13,093 nt of DNA, from contig DKEU01000206.1 in NCBI GenBank assembly GCA_002452635.1, forward strand, positions 2,886 through 15,978, given 5' to 3'. Source of the stretch: Desulfovibrionaceae bacterium UBA6814. GTDB lineage: Bacteria > Desulfobacterota > Desulfovibrionia > Desulfovibrionales > Desulfovibrionaceae. A program made the position numbers and the translations under genes. Below are positions 1-6,336 of this stretch, piece by piece. The notes under the pieces are model-generated. The model did not search any database. It had not been told where the DNA came from and was given only the letters and a program-made list of their open reading frames with translations. Each line of letters begins with the position of its first letter. Positions within the stretch are counted from its first letter, which is position 1.

Positions 1-633
1 CAGGTTCAGGGCCTGGCGGTTCTTGCCCAGCCCCGCGTTGGCCTTGGCCATGTAGTAGAGCACGATGGTGTTGCGCTTTTCCTTGGGGATGGCCGAGAGC
101 ATGTCCAGGGCCTCGGCGTATTGCTTGGACTCGATGAGGATGGCCCCGGACTCCTGGCGCGCGGCCAGGTCGTCGGGGTGGCGGGTCAGGTAGTCGCGCA
201 GGGTGACCACCGCGTCGGCGTACCGCTTCTCGGCGTAGTAGGTGGTGGCCAGGGTCAGGGAGAGCTCGCGCTGGTCCGGGAACTCGGCCAGCCCCTTCTT
301 GAGCAGGGTGCGGGCCTCGTCCATCTTGCCCGCGCGCCAGAGGAAGTTGGCCCCCTCCAGGTAGATGCGCGCGGACGGGGCCAGGGCCAGGAGCTTGTCC
401 AGGGCGCGGGACGCCTCGTCCACCCGGCCGTTGTTGCGGGCGTCCTCGAACGCCAGGTAGTAGTAGGAAATCTCCGCGCTGCGGCTGACGGGCACGCCGG
501 GGGCGGGGGCCTCGGGCCGGGGGGCCTGGCCGGTGAGGGCGCAGCCCGCAGCCAGGGAGAGGGCCAGGGCCAGGGCCAAGGCCACACCGATCGCCCGGGA
601 GGGGCGGTGCGGAAGAGGGCGGTCGTGGGTCAT
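1..633 (-). CDS. TPR-repeat lipoprotein, C-terminus beyond left edge
   Basis: The frame is open from an ATG at 633 to the left edge, giving 211 residues with no stop. Residues 1-31 form a lipoprotein signal: basic N-terminus, an Ala/Leu-rich hydrophobic stretch (14-29), then A-A-G-C with Cys31 as the lipidated residue. From about residue 53 the protein is a series of roughly 34-residue helix-turn-helix units of TPR type. Examples are the segments beginning YYYLAFEDARNNGRVDEA, ANFLWRAGKMDEA, LATTYYAEKRYADA and GAILIESKQYAEA. It is inferred to be a membrane-anchored scaffold facing the periplasm; the partner is unknown. No strong Shine-Dalgarno precedes the ATG (AAGG lies about 13 bases upstream). 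It is the last gene of the leftward rpoH-HD group and is separated from the HD gene by 117 bases containing an 18-base palindrome. The TPR class is quite sure; the function is not known. Confidence 0.85.
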   Translation of the reverse strand, partial: MTHDRPLPHRPSRAIGVALALALALSLAAGCALTGQAPRPEAPAPGVPVSRSAEISYYYLAFEDARNNGRVDEASRALDKLLALAPSARIYLEGANFLWRAGKMDEARTLLKKGLAEFPDQRELSLTLATTYYAEKRYADAVVTLRDYLTRHPDDLAARQESGAILIESKQYAEALDMLSAIPKEKRNTIVLYYMAKANAGLGKNRQALNL

Positions 634-651
634 AGGGATGTGGCGCCTTGC

Positions 652-669
652 CGCGGCCCATGGGCCGCG
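652..669. repeat. 18-base perfect palindrome upstream of TPR lipoprotein
   Basis: CGCGGCCCATGGGCCGCG reads identically on both strands, with 9-base arms and no spacer. It lies 19 bases upstream of the TPR lipoprotein start, in the gap 634-750. The absence of a loop suits a dimeric DNA-binding protein better than an RNA hairpin. No convincing promoter was found beside it, so an operator role is only a suggestion. Confidence 0.5.
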
Positions 670-726
670 TGAATTCTGCTCAACTGGGTGAAGATAGTCC
701 TTTTCCCCGTGAAATGAAAGAGGCGC

Positions 727-752
727 GCGCCGGGCATTCCCGCGCTTTTTTT
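727..752 (+). terminator. Terminator-like hairpin plus T7, oriented on the plus strand
   Basis: On the plus strand, GCGC-(C)-GGG at 727-734 pairs with CCCGCGC at 739-745 around the loop CATT, with one bulged C at 731. A run of seven T follows at 746-752. This is a standard intrinsic terminator shape, but it points rightward into the 3' end of the leftward HD gene, whose TAA occupies 751-753. Read leftward, the same hairpin lacks a T-tract. It might stop an antisense transcript, or be only a weak terminator for the HD gene. Confidence 0.45.
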
Positions 753-1503
753 AGACGCGCCGGGCCGCGGCGTCCCGGAGCAGGAGGTACAGGTCGCGCC
801 CCATCTCCAGGCCCTGCTCGATGAACTCCGGGCCATACGTCTGGCCGATGCCGGTGCGGAAGGTGTCGGCCACCTGGCGGATGCGCTCCACCCCCTCGGG
901 AAAGCGGCGCACGATCTCCTCCAGGGGCCATTCCAGGTAATCGCAGATCTCCCATAGGGTGGTCACGAAATTGTCCGGGCCCCAGCGGAACTTGTCCGCA
1001 TCGTAGAGCGCGCCGGCCAGGAGGTCCGCATCCGGGTCCGGGGCCTCGCCGCAGAGCGCGAAGGCCTCGTGGCAGCCCACGGCCCGCACCACCGCGGCCT
1101 TGTCCTCGGCGGCCAGGGGGTAGTCCTGGAGAATGAGCTGGGACACCTCGGCCCCGCGCAGGGCGTGGTCCGGCTCCAGGCGGCAGATGTCGTGCAGCAG
1201 TCCGGCCAGCAGGGCCAGCTTGGCCAGGCGGCGGGCCCGGTCCGGGGCGGTCTTGCCCAGTTCGGCCAGCACGATGGCCGCGCCCTCGATGGCCACCTTC
1301 TTGGCGTGCTCCACCCCGTGCCCGTAGTCGTCGTACAAAAAGGGCAGCACGTCCTGCTGCATGCGGTAGACCAGGGAATCGTCGAAGAACGCGCTGCGCG
1401 CGTTGTCGATCTCGGCCGCGCACTGGCGGTAGAAGCCCGGCGTGGCCAGCCGGCCGCGCAGGGTCTTGGCCTGCTCCCGGATGGCGCGCAGCGTGTTATT
1501 CAT
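751..1503 (-). CDS. HD-domain phosphohydrolase
   Basis: This is a 250-residue protein of the HD metal-dependent phosphohydrolase superfamily. The metal-site residues appear in the expected order: His66 in GHGVEHAKKV, His104-Asp105 in LLAGLLHDICRLEPDH, His145 in CHEAF, and Asp168/Asp170 in YDADKF. A helical region precedes the domain (1-50) and another follows it (180-250). No synthetase, GGDEF or other fused domain is present. Family members hydrolyse phosphomonoesters or phosphodiesters such as nucleotides and signalling nucleotides; the substrate here cannot be told. There is no signal peptide, so it is cytoplasmic. The ATG overlaps the last 8 bases of the sigma-factor gene (ATGAATAA), and GAGG lies just upstream inside that gene, which implies one transcript and translational coupling. 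Confidence 0.85.
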   Translation of the reverse strand: MNNTLRAIREQAKTLRGRLATPGFYRQCAAEIDNARSAFFDDSLVYRMQQDVLPFLYDDYGHGVEHAKKVAIEGAAIVLAELGKTAPDRARRLAKLALLAGLLHDICRLEPDHALRGAEVSQLILQDYPLAAEDKAAVVRAVGCHEAFALCGEAPDPDADLLAGALYDADKFRWGPDNFVTTLWEICDYLEWPLEEIVRRFPEGVERIRQVADTFRTGIGQTYGPEFIEQGLEMGRDLYLLLRDAAARRV

Positions 1504-2551
1504 GGTCCTCGATCCAGTCCTCGGAGAAGTCGTGGATCTTGTCGGCCAGGTGCTTGCGCAGTTTCTGCAGGAGCCGGGCCTCGATCTGGCGCACCCGCTC
1601 CCGGGTGACCCCGTATTTTTCGCCGATCTCGCGCAGGGTGGTCTCCTCGTCCGAGAGCAGCCGGTTCTCCAGGATGTCCCGCTCCTTCTCGTTCAGGCTG
1701 GGCAGGATGGACATGATGTGTTCGCGCAGCGTGCCCGCGATCTCGTCCTGGGCCAGGGAGGACTCCACCCCGGGGATGAGGGCCGGCAGGAAGTCCATGC
1801 GGGTGGACGAGCCGTCCTCGCCCAGGGGGGTGTCCAGGGACATGTCCTGGCGGGAGAGGCGCTGGTCCATCTCCACGATCACGTCCTCGGCCACGCCCAG
1901 GTTCTTGGACAGGGTGGCGCTGTCCGGGTCGAAGCCCTGGGCCTGCAGGCGCTGGCGCTCCTTGTTCAGGTTGTAGAACAGCTTGCGCTGGGCCTGGGTG
2001 GTGCCGATCTTCACCAGCCGCCAGTTGTCCATGATGAACTTGAGGATGTAGGCCTTGATCCAGAAGGCCGCGTAGTACGAGAACTTGATGCCCTTGTCCG
2101 GGTCGAACTTCTGCACCGCGCGCATGAGGCCCACGTTGCCCTCCTGCACCAGGTCCAGCACGTTCTGCATCCAGCGCCGCTGGAAATCCATGGCGATCTT
2201 GACCACCAGGCGCAGGTGGGAGGTCACCAGGCGGAAGGCCGCGTCCTGGTCCCCGTGCTCCCGCACCCGGCGGGAGAGCTCGAACTCCTCGTCCGGCTGC
2301 AGCAGGGGAAAGCGGCCGATTTCGCGCAGGTACAGGTGCAGGGCGTCGCGCGCGGCCACCGCCCGGGTGGGCGAGGGCGCGGGCAGGGCAAAGGAGTCGT
2401 CCCCGGATTCGGGGCCTTCCGGGGAATCGTCGTCGCTATCGGTCTCCGGGTCCGGGAGCAGGTCCTCGGCCGCCTCGGCCAGGTCGGCCTCGGGCTGGTC
2501 GGACTCGGGCTCCGGGTCCAGGAGTTCGGGTTCGGGAACGGTGTTGCGCAT
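1496..2551 (-). CDS. rpoH: RNA polymerase sigma factor, sigma-32 (RpoH)-like
   Basis: This sigma-70 family member directs RNA polymerase to a promoter class. From the ATG at 2551 it has 351 residues. Core regions are in order: region 1.2 (about 70-100, LHLYLREIGRFPLL), region 2 (about 103-185, including DLVQEGNVGLMRAVQKFDPDKG and the SYYAAFWIKAYI segment), and the region 4.2 helix-turn-helix (about 304-332, LREIGEKYGVTRERVRQIEA). QRKLFYNLN at about 188-196 matches the RpoH box that separates sigma-32 from other group members. Unlike classical RpoH (about 284 residues), there is an acidic, disordered-looking extension at about 7-53. The frame also opens upstream at a TTG at 2632, but that codon lies inside the likely -35 element. 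The ATG at 2551 has AGAAGG 7 bases before it, so it is chosen. It is the first gene of a leftward group with the HD gene. A role in heat shock is inferred from family. Confidence 0.85.
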   Translation of the reverse strand: MRNTVPEPELLDPEPESDQPEADLAEAAEDLLPDPETDSDDDSPEGPESGDDSFALPAPSPTRAVAARDALHLYLREIGRFPLLQPDEEFELSRRVREHGDQDAAFRLVTSHLRLVVKIAMDFQRRWMQNVLDLVQEGNVGLMRAVQKFDPDKGIKFSYYAAFWIKAYILKFIMDNWRLVKIGTTQAQRKLFYNLNKERQRLQAQGFDPDSATLSKNLGVAEDVIVEMDQRLSRQDMSLDTPLGEDGSSTRMDFLPALIPGVESSLAQDEIAGTLREHIMSILPSLNEKERDILENRLLSDEETTLREIGEKYGVTRERVRQIEARLLQKLRKHLADKIHDFSEDWIEDHE

Positions 2552-2603
2552 GGTTATGCCTTCTGGGGCCGGTCCCCGCGGTGCGCCGGGAGCCGGATTG
2601 GGC

Positions 2604-2632
2604 AGTGTAGAGTTTTTGTTTGTCCTTTTCAA
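2604..2632 (-). promoter_or_regulatory. Sigma-70-type promoter for the rpoH-like gene
   Basis: Read leftward: TTGAAA at 2632-2627, a 17-base spacer that is unusually A-rich for this genome, then TACACT at 2609-2604. Transcription would begin near 2597, leaving a leader of about 46 bases before the ATG at 2551. The sigma-32 consensus (a CCCCAT-type -10) does not fit at the right spacing, so autoregulation by the encoded sigma is not supported. Confidence 0.6.
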
Positions 2633-2648
2633 CGACTTTCGCTAGACA
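2620..2648 (+). promoter_or_regulatory. Possible metH promoter, back-to-back with the rpoH promoter
   Basis: TTGTCC at 2620-2625, a 17-base spacer and TAGACA at 2643-2648 form a moderate sigma-70-like pair on the plus strand. Its -35 lies beside the -35 of the leftward promoter (2627-2632), so the two would compete for polymerase. The -10 matches only three consensus positions, hence the low confidence. Confidence 0.35.
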
Positions 2649-2662
2649 TACGGGTTCCGGCC

Positions 2663-2682
2663 GGCCCGGCCCTTGCCGGGCC
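2663..2682 (+). other. GC-rich hairpin in metH leader
   Basis: GGCCCGGC at 2663-2670 and GCCGGGCC at 2675-2682 are perfect complements around the loop CCTT, placed 35 bases before the metH start. No T-run follows, so it is not a simple terminator. It might affect mRNA stability or translation. The leader is too short for a cobalamin riboswitch, and no SAM riboswitch motif is seen. Confidence 0.4.
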
Positions 2683-2717
2683 TCGCTGCCGGCACCTTTT
2701 GCCCTGCGGAGACGACC

Positions 2718-5135
2718 GTGCCCGATTTCAGACGCGCCCTGGCCGACGCCCACATCCTGCTCTTCGACGGAGCCATGGGAACCATGCTCCAGTCCCGGGG
2801 CATGCCCGCGGGCGCCAACCCGGAGCGGTTCGGCCTGTCCTCCCCCGAGGTCCTGGAGTCGGTGCACCGCGACTACCTGGCCGCCGGGGCGCGGGTGCTC
2901 ACCAGCAACACCTTCGGGGGCACCGGCCACAAGCTCGGCCCGGGCCTGGACCCCCGGGAGCTCAACCGCCAGGCCGCGGCCGTCGCCCGCCGCGTGGCCG
3001 GGGATGCGGCCTTCGTGGCCGGCGACGTGGGCCCGACCGGGCTCTTCTGCCGGCCCCTGGGCGAGGTCTCCTTCCGGGACCTGGTGGAGGCCTTCAAGCT
3101 CCAGATCCAGGGCCTGGCCGAGGGCGGCGCGGATTTCATCCTGGCCGAGACCCACTACGACCTGGCCGAAGTCCGGGCGGTGGTGGTGGCCTGCCGCGAG
3201 GCGGGCGACCTGCCGGTGGGCGTGTCCATGACCTTCGAGTCCGGCGCGGCCCTCACCGGGGCCTCGCCGCTTACCTTCTTGGATGCGGTGCAGAACCTGG
3301 GCGTGGACCTGGTGGCCGTGAACTGCGGCGCAGGTCCCCTGGACCTGGCCCCCATCGTGCGGTCCATGCTGCCCCGCCTGTCCACCCCGCTCCTGGTGCA
3401 GCCCAACGCGGGCCTGCCCGAGCTGGTGGACGGCCGCACCGTGTTCCGCCTGGGACCCGAGGATTTCGCGCGCGAAACCGCAGCCCTGGCCGACCTGGGG
3501 GTCAAGGCCCTGGGCGGGTGCTGCGGCACCACCCCGGCCCACATCGCGGCCCTGGCCGCGGCCTTGGGCGACCGGGGCTGGACCCGGCCCGAGCCCGCCG
3601 AGGGGCCGCACCTGGCCCTGGCCTCCCGCTCGGATTCGGCGGTGGCCGGGTTCGGCCGGCCGGTGCTGGTCATCGGCGAGCGCATCAACCCCACGGGCAA
3701 GAAGCTCCTCACCGCCGAGCTCCAGGAGGGCGCGTTCAACGAGGCCCAGCGCCTGGCCCGGGAGCAGGTGGAGGCCGGGGCCGGGGTGCTGGACGTGAAC
3801 GTGGGCGCGCCCCTGGTGGACGAGGTGCAGCTCTTGCCCGCCCTGGTGGAGGCCCTGTCCGCCCGGGCGCCGGTGCCCCTGTGCCTGGACTCCACCAAGA
3901 TCGAGGCCGTGGCCGCGGCCCTGGATGTCTATCCCGGTTCGCCCCTGGTCAACTCCATCAGCGGCGAGCCCGGCCGGATGGAGCAGCTCGGCCCCCTGTG
4001 CAAGCGCTACGGCGCGCCGTTCATCCTGCTGCCCCTGGAGGGCAGGAAGCTCCCGGTGACCGCGGCCGAACGCCTGGCGGTCATCGAGAACCTGCTGCGC
4101 CAGGCCGACGACCTGGGCATCCCGCGCCGGCTCATCCTGGTGGACGCGTTGGTGCTCACCGTGTCCTCCAAGCCCGAGTCGGCCAAGGCCTGTCTGGAGG
4201 TCATTTCCCACTGCCGGGAGCGGTGGGGACTGCCCGCGGTCATGGGCCTGTCCAACGTGTCTTTCGGATTGCCCGCCCGGGAGCTGGTCAATGCCACCTT
4301 CCTGGGCATGGCCATGGCCCGTGGCCTGGCCGCGGTCATCGCCAATCCCTCCACCCCGCGCATCGCCGAGGCCCTGGCCGCGGGCGAGGTGCTGCTGAAC
4401 CGCGACCCCTCGGCCGGCCGGTTCATCGCCGGCTATTCCGCCTGGAAATCCGGGGAGGCCGCGGCCCCGGCGGCCCGCGGGGCCGGCGGCGTGGGAGCTC
4501 CGGCCACCGCCGCCACCCTGGCCGAGGCCGTGGTGCTGGGCCTGGGCAACGACATCCTGCCCATGCTGGAGGCCGCCCTGGCCGAGGGGGCGGACCCCTT
4601 CGCCCTGGTGCGCGAACAGCTCATCCCGGGCATCACCGCGGTGGGCGAGAAATACGAGCGCAAGGAATACTTCCTGCCCCAGCTGCTCCAGTCCGCGGAG
4701 ACCATGCAGACCGCTTTCGCGCGCCTGAAGCCGCTCCTGGAGACCGGCGGGGAGGCCGCCGGCCCGGTCATCGTGCTGGCCACGGTGGAGGGCGACATCC
4801 ACGACATCGGCAAGAACATCGTGGCCCTCATGCTGCGCAACCACGGCTACACGGTGGTGGACCTGGGCAAGGACGTGCCCGCGGCCCGCATCGTGGCCGC
4901 GGCCGAGGAGCACGGGGCCGCGCTCATCGGCCTGTCCGCGCTCATGACCACCACCATGGTGCGCATGGCCGAGACCGTGGACCTGGTGCGGGACAAGGGC
5001 CTGGCCGCCAAGGTGATGGTGGGCGGGGCGGTGCTCTCCGAGGCCTATGCCGAGCGCATCGGCGCGGACGGCTACAGCGCCGACGCGGTGTCCGCGGTGC
5101 GCCTGGCCAACCGGCTGTGCGGCCGGGACGCTTGA
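2718..5135 (+). CDS. metH: B12-dependent methionine synthase without reactivation domain
   Basis: This enzyme transfers the methyl group of 5-methyltetrahydrofolate through cobalamin to homocysteine, giving methionine; it is cytoplasmic. The GTG at 2718 is chosen because GGAG sits 6 bases before it and the family N-terminus (ILLFDGAMGTMLQ) follows at once; an in-frame TTG at 2673 lies inside the leader hairpin. The 805 residues contain the homocysteine domain (1-290; zinc ligands Cys203, Cys268 and Cys269, the last two in GGCCGTTP), the pterin domain (about 318-575, GERINPTGKK), an Ala/Gly-rich linker (about 577-602), the four-helix cap (about 603-680), and the B12 domain with D693-I-H695-D-I-G698, where His695 is the predicted lower ligand. 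The protein ends about 110 residues after His695. The AdoMet/flavodoxin-dependent reactivation domain of about 330 residues found in long MetH (about 1,230 aa) is therefore absent. It is first of a run with TlpA and argA. Confidence 0.95.
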   Translation: MPDFRRALADAHILLFDGAMGTMLQSRGMPAGANPERFGLSSPEVLESVHRDYLAAGARVLTSNTFGGTGHKLGPGLDPRELNRQAAAVARRVAGDAAFVAGDVGPTGLFCRPLGEVSFRDLVEAFKLQIQGLAEGGADFILAETHYDLAEVRAVVVACREAGDLPVGVSMTFESGAALTGASPLTFLDAVQNLGVDLVAVNCGAGPLDLAPIVRSMLPRLSTPLLVQPNAGLPELVDGRTVFRLGPEDFARETAALADLGVKALGGCCGTTPAHIAALAAALGDRGWTRPEPAEGPHLALASRSDSAVAGFGRPVLVIGERINPTGKKLLTAELQEGAFNEAQRLAREQVEAGAGVLDVNVGAPLVDEVQLLPALVEALSARAPVPLCLDSTKIEAVAAALDVYPGSPLVNSISGEPGRMEQLGPLCKRYGAPFILLPLEGRKLPVTAAERLAVIENLLRQADDLGIPRRLILVDALVLTVSSKPESAKACLEVISHCRERWGLPAVMGLSNVSFGLPARELVNATFLGMAMARGLAAVIANPSTPRIAEALAAGEVLLNRDPSAGRFIAGYSAWKSGEAAAPAARGAGGVGAPATAATLAEAVVLGLGNDILPMLEAALAEGADPFALVREQLIPGITAVGEKYERKEYFLPQLLQSAETMQTAFARLKPLLETGGEAAGPVIVLATVEGDIHDIGKNIVALMLRNHGYTVVDLGKDVPAARIVAAAEEHGAALIGLSALMTTTMVRMAETVDLVRDKGLAAKVMVGGAVLSEAYAERIGADGYSADAVSAVRLANRLCGRDA

Positions 5136-5183
5136 CGCCGGACCGTTCCGGCCCCATCATGTCGAGTTGAGGACATTCACGCC

Positions 5184-5666
5184 ATGCAGCATACCCGAGT
5201 TCTTCTCCGCGTCGCGGCCCTGTTCCTGCTCCTGGCCGGCCTGGCCCTTCCGGCCCCGGCCCGGGCCGGGCTGCCCGCCACGATCAAGCCCCTGGACCTC
5301 CTCGCCGCCATCGGCGCGGCCAAGGGCAAGGTGGTGGTGGTGAACTTCTGGGCCACCTGGTGCGCGCCCTGCCGGGTGGAGGTGCCCGAGCTCGTGCGCC
5401 TGCGGGACCACTATCCGGCCAGCGAGGTGGAGTTCCTGGGCGTGTCCCTGGACGACGACCAGGCCAGCCTGGACGCCTTTCTCAAGAAGCTGCCCCTGAA
5501 CTACCCGGTGGGCCGCGCCACCGACGAGGTGCCCCGCATGTTCCAGGTGGTCACCATCCCCAAGCTCCTGGTCTACGACCGCTCCGGCAACCTGGCCCAC
5601 GTGCGCGACGGCATGACCTCGGGCAGCGAGATCCGCGGGCTGGTGGACGGCCTGCTGGCCAAGTAG
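5184..5666 (+). CDS. Secreted TlpA/ResA-like thioredoxin
   Basis: This 160-residue thioredoxin-fold protein has an N-terminal signal peptide: Arg5/Arg9, hydrophobic 10-24, and probable cleavage after APARA at 28. The active site is W59-C60-A-P-C63 and the conserved cis-proline loop is T124-I125-P126, both standard for the TlpA/ResA/DsbE class. These proteins reduce disulfides outside the cytoplasm, for example on apocytochrome c or other exported Cys proteins. The substrate here is not shown, although a cytochrome-rich sulfate reducer would make cytochrome maturation plausible. GAGGA lies 10 bases before the ATG. The gene starts 48 bases after metH and ends one base before argA, so all three are probably co-transcribed. 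Confidence 0.9.
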   Translation: MQHTRVLLRVAALFLLLAGLALPAPARAGLPATIKPLDLLAAIGAAKGKVVVVNFWATWCAPCRVEVPELVRLRDHYPASEVEFLGVSLDDDQASLDAFLKKLPLNYPVGRATDEVPRMFQVVTIPKLLVYDRSGNLAHVRDGMTSGSEIRGLVDGLLAK

Positions 5667-5667
5667 C

Positions 5668-6135
5668 ATGGCCGAGTACTACATCCGCAAGGCCCGCATC
5701 CCGGACGTGAAGGGCATCCACGGGTTGCTCATGCACAGCGGCGGCATGGGCCTGCTCCTGCCCCGGTCCCTGCACGACCTGTACAACAAGCTGCGCGACT
5801 TCTACGTGCTGGCCGACCGCGACGCCGAGACCGTGCACGGCTGCTGCGCCCTGGCCATCACCTGGGAGGACATCGCCGAGGTGCGCTCCCTGGCCATTGC
5901 CGAGGAGCTGCGCGGCCGGGGCTTCGGCAAACGCCTGGTGGAGGCCTGCCTGTCCGAGGCCGTGACCCTGGGCCTGTTCCGCGTCTTCACCCTGACCTAC
6001 CAGGTGGACTTCTTCGCCCGCCTGGGCTTCACGGAGGTGGACAAGGAGGTCCTGCCCCAGAAGGTCTGGGCCGACTGCCTGAACTGCCCCAAGTTCCCGG
6101 GCTGCGACGAGACCTCCATGCTCATAGAATTTTGA
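5668..6135 (+). CDS. argA: GNAT acetyltransferase, short ArgA-type N-acetylglutamate synthase
   Basis: This 155-residue stand-alone GNAT protein has the acetyl-CoA loop R82-G-R-G-F-G87 after the strand EVRSLAIA. The surrounding sequence (LLLPRSLHDLYNKLRDFYV, GCCALAITWEDIAEVRSLA, RVFTLTYQVDFFARLGFTEV, then QKVWADCLNCPKFPGCDETSM) matches, as I recall it, the short ArgA type of actinobacteria and deltaproteobacteria. That type makes N-acetylglutamate from glutamate and acetyl-CoA, the first step of arginine synthesis, and lacks the kinase-like domain of E. coli ArgA. The C-terminal Cys137, Cys140 and Cys146 are typical of it. The start is one base after the TlpA stop with no separate Shine-Dalgarno, suggesting translational coupling. 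The exact substrate is inferred from family resemblance. Confidence 0.8.
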   Translation: MAEYYIRKARIPDVKGIHGLLMHSGGMGLLLPRSLHDLYNKLRDFYVLADRDAETVHGCCALAITWEDIAEVRSLAIAEELRGRGFGKRLVEACLSEAVTLGLFRVFTLTYQVDFFARLGFTEVDKEVLPQKVWADCLNCPKFPGCDETSMLIEF

Positions 6136-6141
6136 TTTGAT

Positions 6142-6168
6142 AGGAAAAGTCCGTCCTGGACTTTTCCT
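6142..6168 (+). terminator. Perfect 11-bp hairpin after argA
   Basis: AGGAAAAGTCC (6142-6152), the loop GTCCT, and GGACTTTTCCT (6158-6168) pair perfectly. It starts 6 bases after the argA stop. The T4 run lies inside the 3' arm rather than after it, so it is an imperfect intrinsic terminator, possibly bidirectional. Position and stem strength make it the likely end of the metH-TlpA-argA transcript. Confidence 0.55.
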
Positions 6169-6176
6169 CAAGCTCC

Positions 6177-6299
6177 GGGCCGCGAGTGAATCGCGGCCCT
6201 CCGCTCGACCGGAATGCCTCCGGCCTTCCGGTCGGCGCGCCGTCCTGGCGCGCGTGTCTCGACCGGCCGTTCCCTGCCGCCTCGCGCCGCGCTGCGGCG
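6177..6299 (+). repeat. Cluster of inverted repeats upstream of hpt
   Basis: In the 201-base gap between argA and hpt, four more inverted repeats follow one another. They are GGGCCGCGA/TCGCGGCCC (6177-6185/6191-6199, loop GTGAA), CGACCGGAA/TTCCGGTCG (6206-6214/6226-6234), GCGCGCC/GGCGCGC (6235-6241/6247-6253, loop GTCCT) and CGCCGC/GCGGCG (6285-6290/6294-6299). A second CGACCGG at 6260-6266 can pair with 6228-6234 instead, enclosing the third hairpin. The 9-mer CCGTCCTGG forms the tips of the 6142 and 6235 hairpins alike. It could be a structured leader RNA of hpt, or decayed dispersed repeats of REP type. No protein-coding signal was accepted here. Confidence 0.55.
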
Positions 6300-6336
6300 T
6301 TGCAGCCCGGGCCCTGATGCGGTAAGGTCCCCGCCC

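Noticed and set aside
2552..2632. N-terminal extension of the sigma factor from a TTG at 2632
   Set aside because: The TTG is part of the predicted -35 and the start of transcription falls downstream of it. The ATG at 2551 has a good ribosome-binding site.
2633..2717. Cobalamin or SAM riboswitch ahead of metH
   Set aside because: The leader is about 65 bases and shows only one simple hairpin; a B12 riboswitch needs about 200 bases and a B12 box.
2436..4913. A minus-strand open frame (825 codons) opposite metH
   Set aside because: No motif is seen, and metH on the plus strand is unambiguous over the same bases.
1442..5170. A very long plus-strand open frame (1242 codons)
   Set aside because: It crosses two convincing genes in other frames, is made mostly of Gly, Arg, Pro and Ala, and shows no domain. 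Long empty frames opposite or beside genes are expected at this GC content.
6300..6328. TTGCAG-N17-TAAGGT as an hpt promoter
   Set aside because: Only three matches in each box, and TAAGGT is better explained as the ribosome-binding site. The start would fall at the ATG.
6214..6336. N-terminal extension of hpt by 41 codons, and a separate 62-codon frame at 6137-6325
   Set aside because: Both run through the inverted-repeat cluster and are Arg/Pro/Ala-rich, and hpt has normal family length from 6337.
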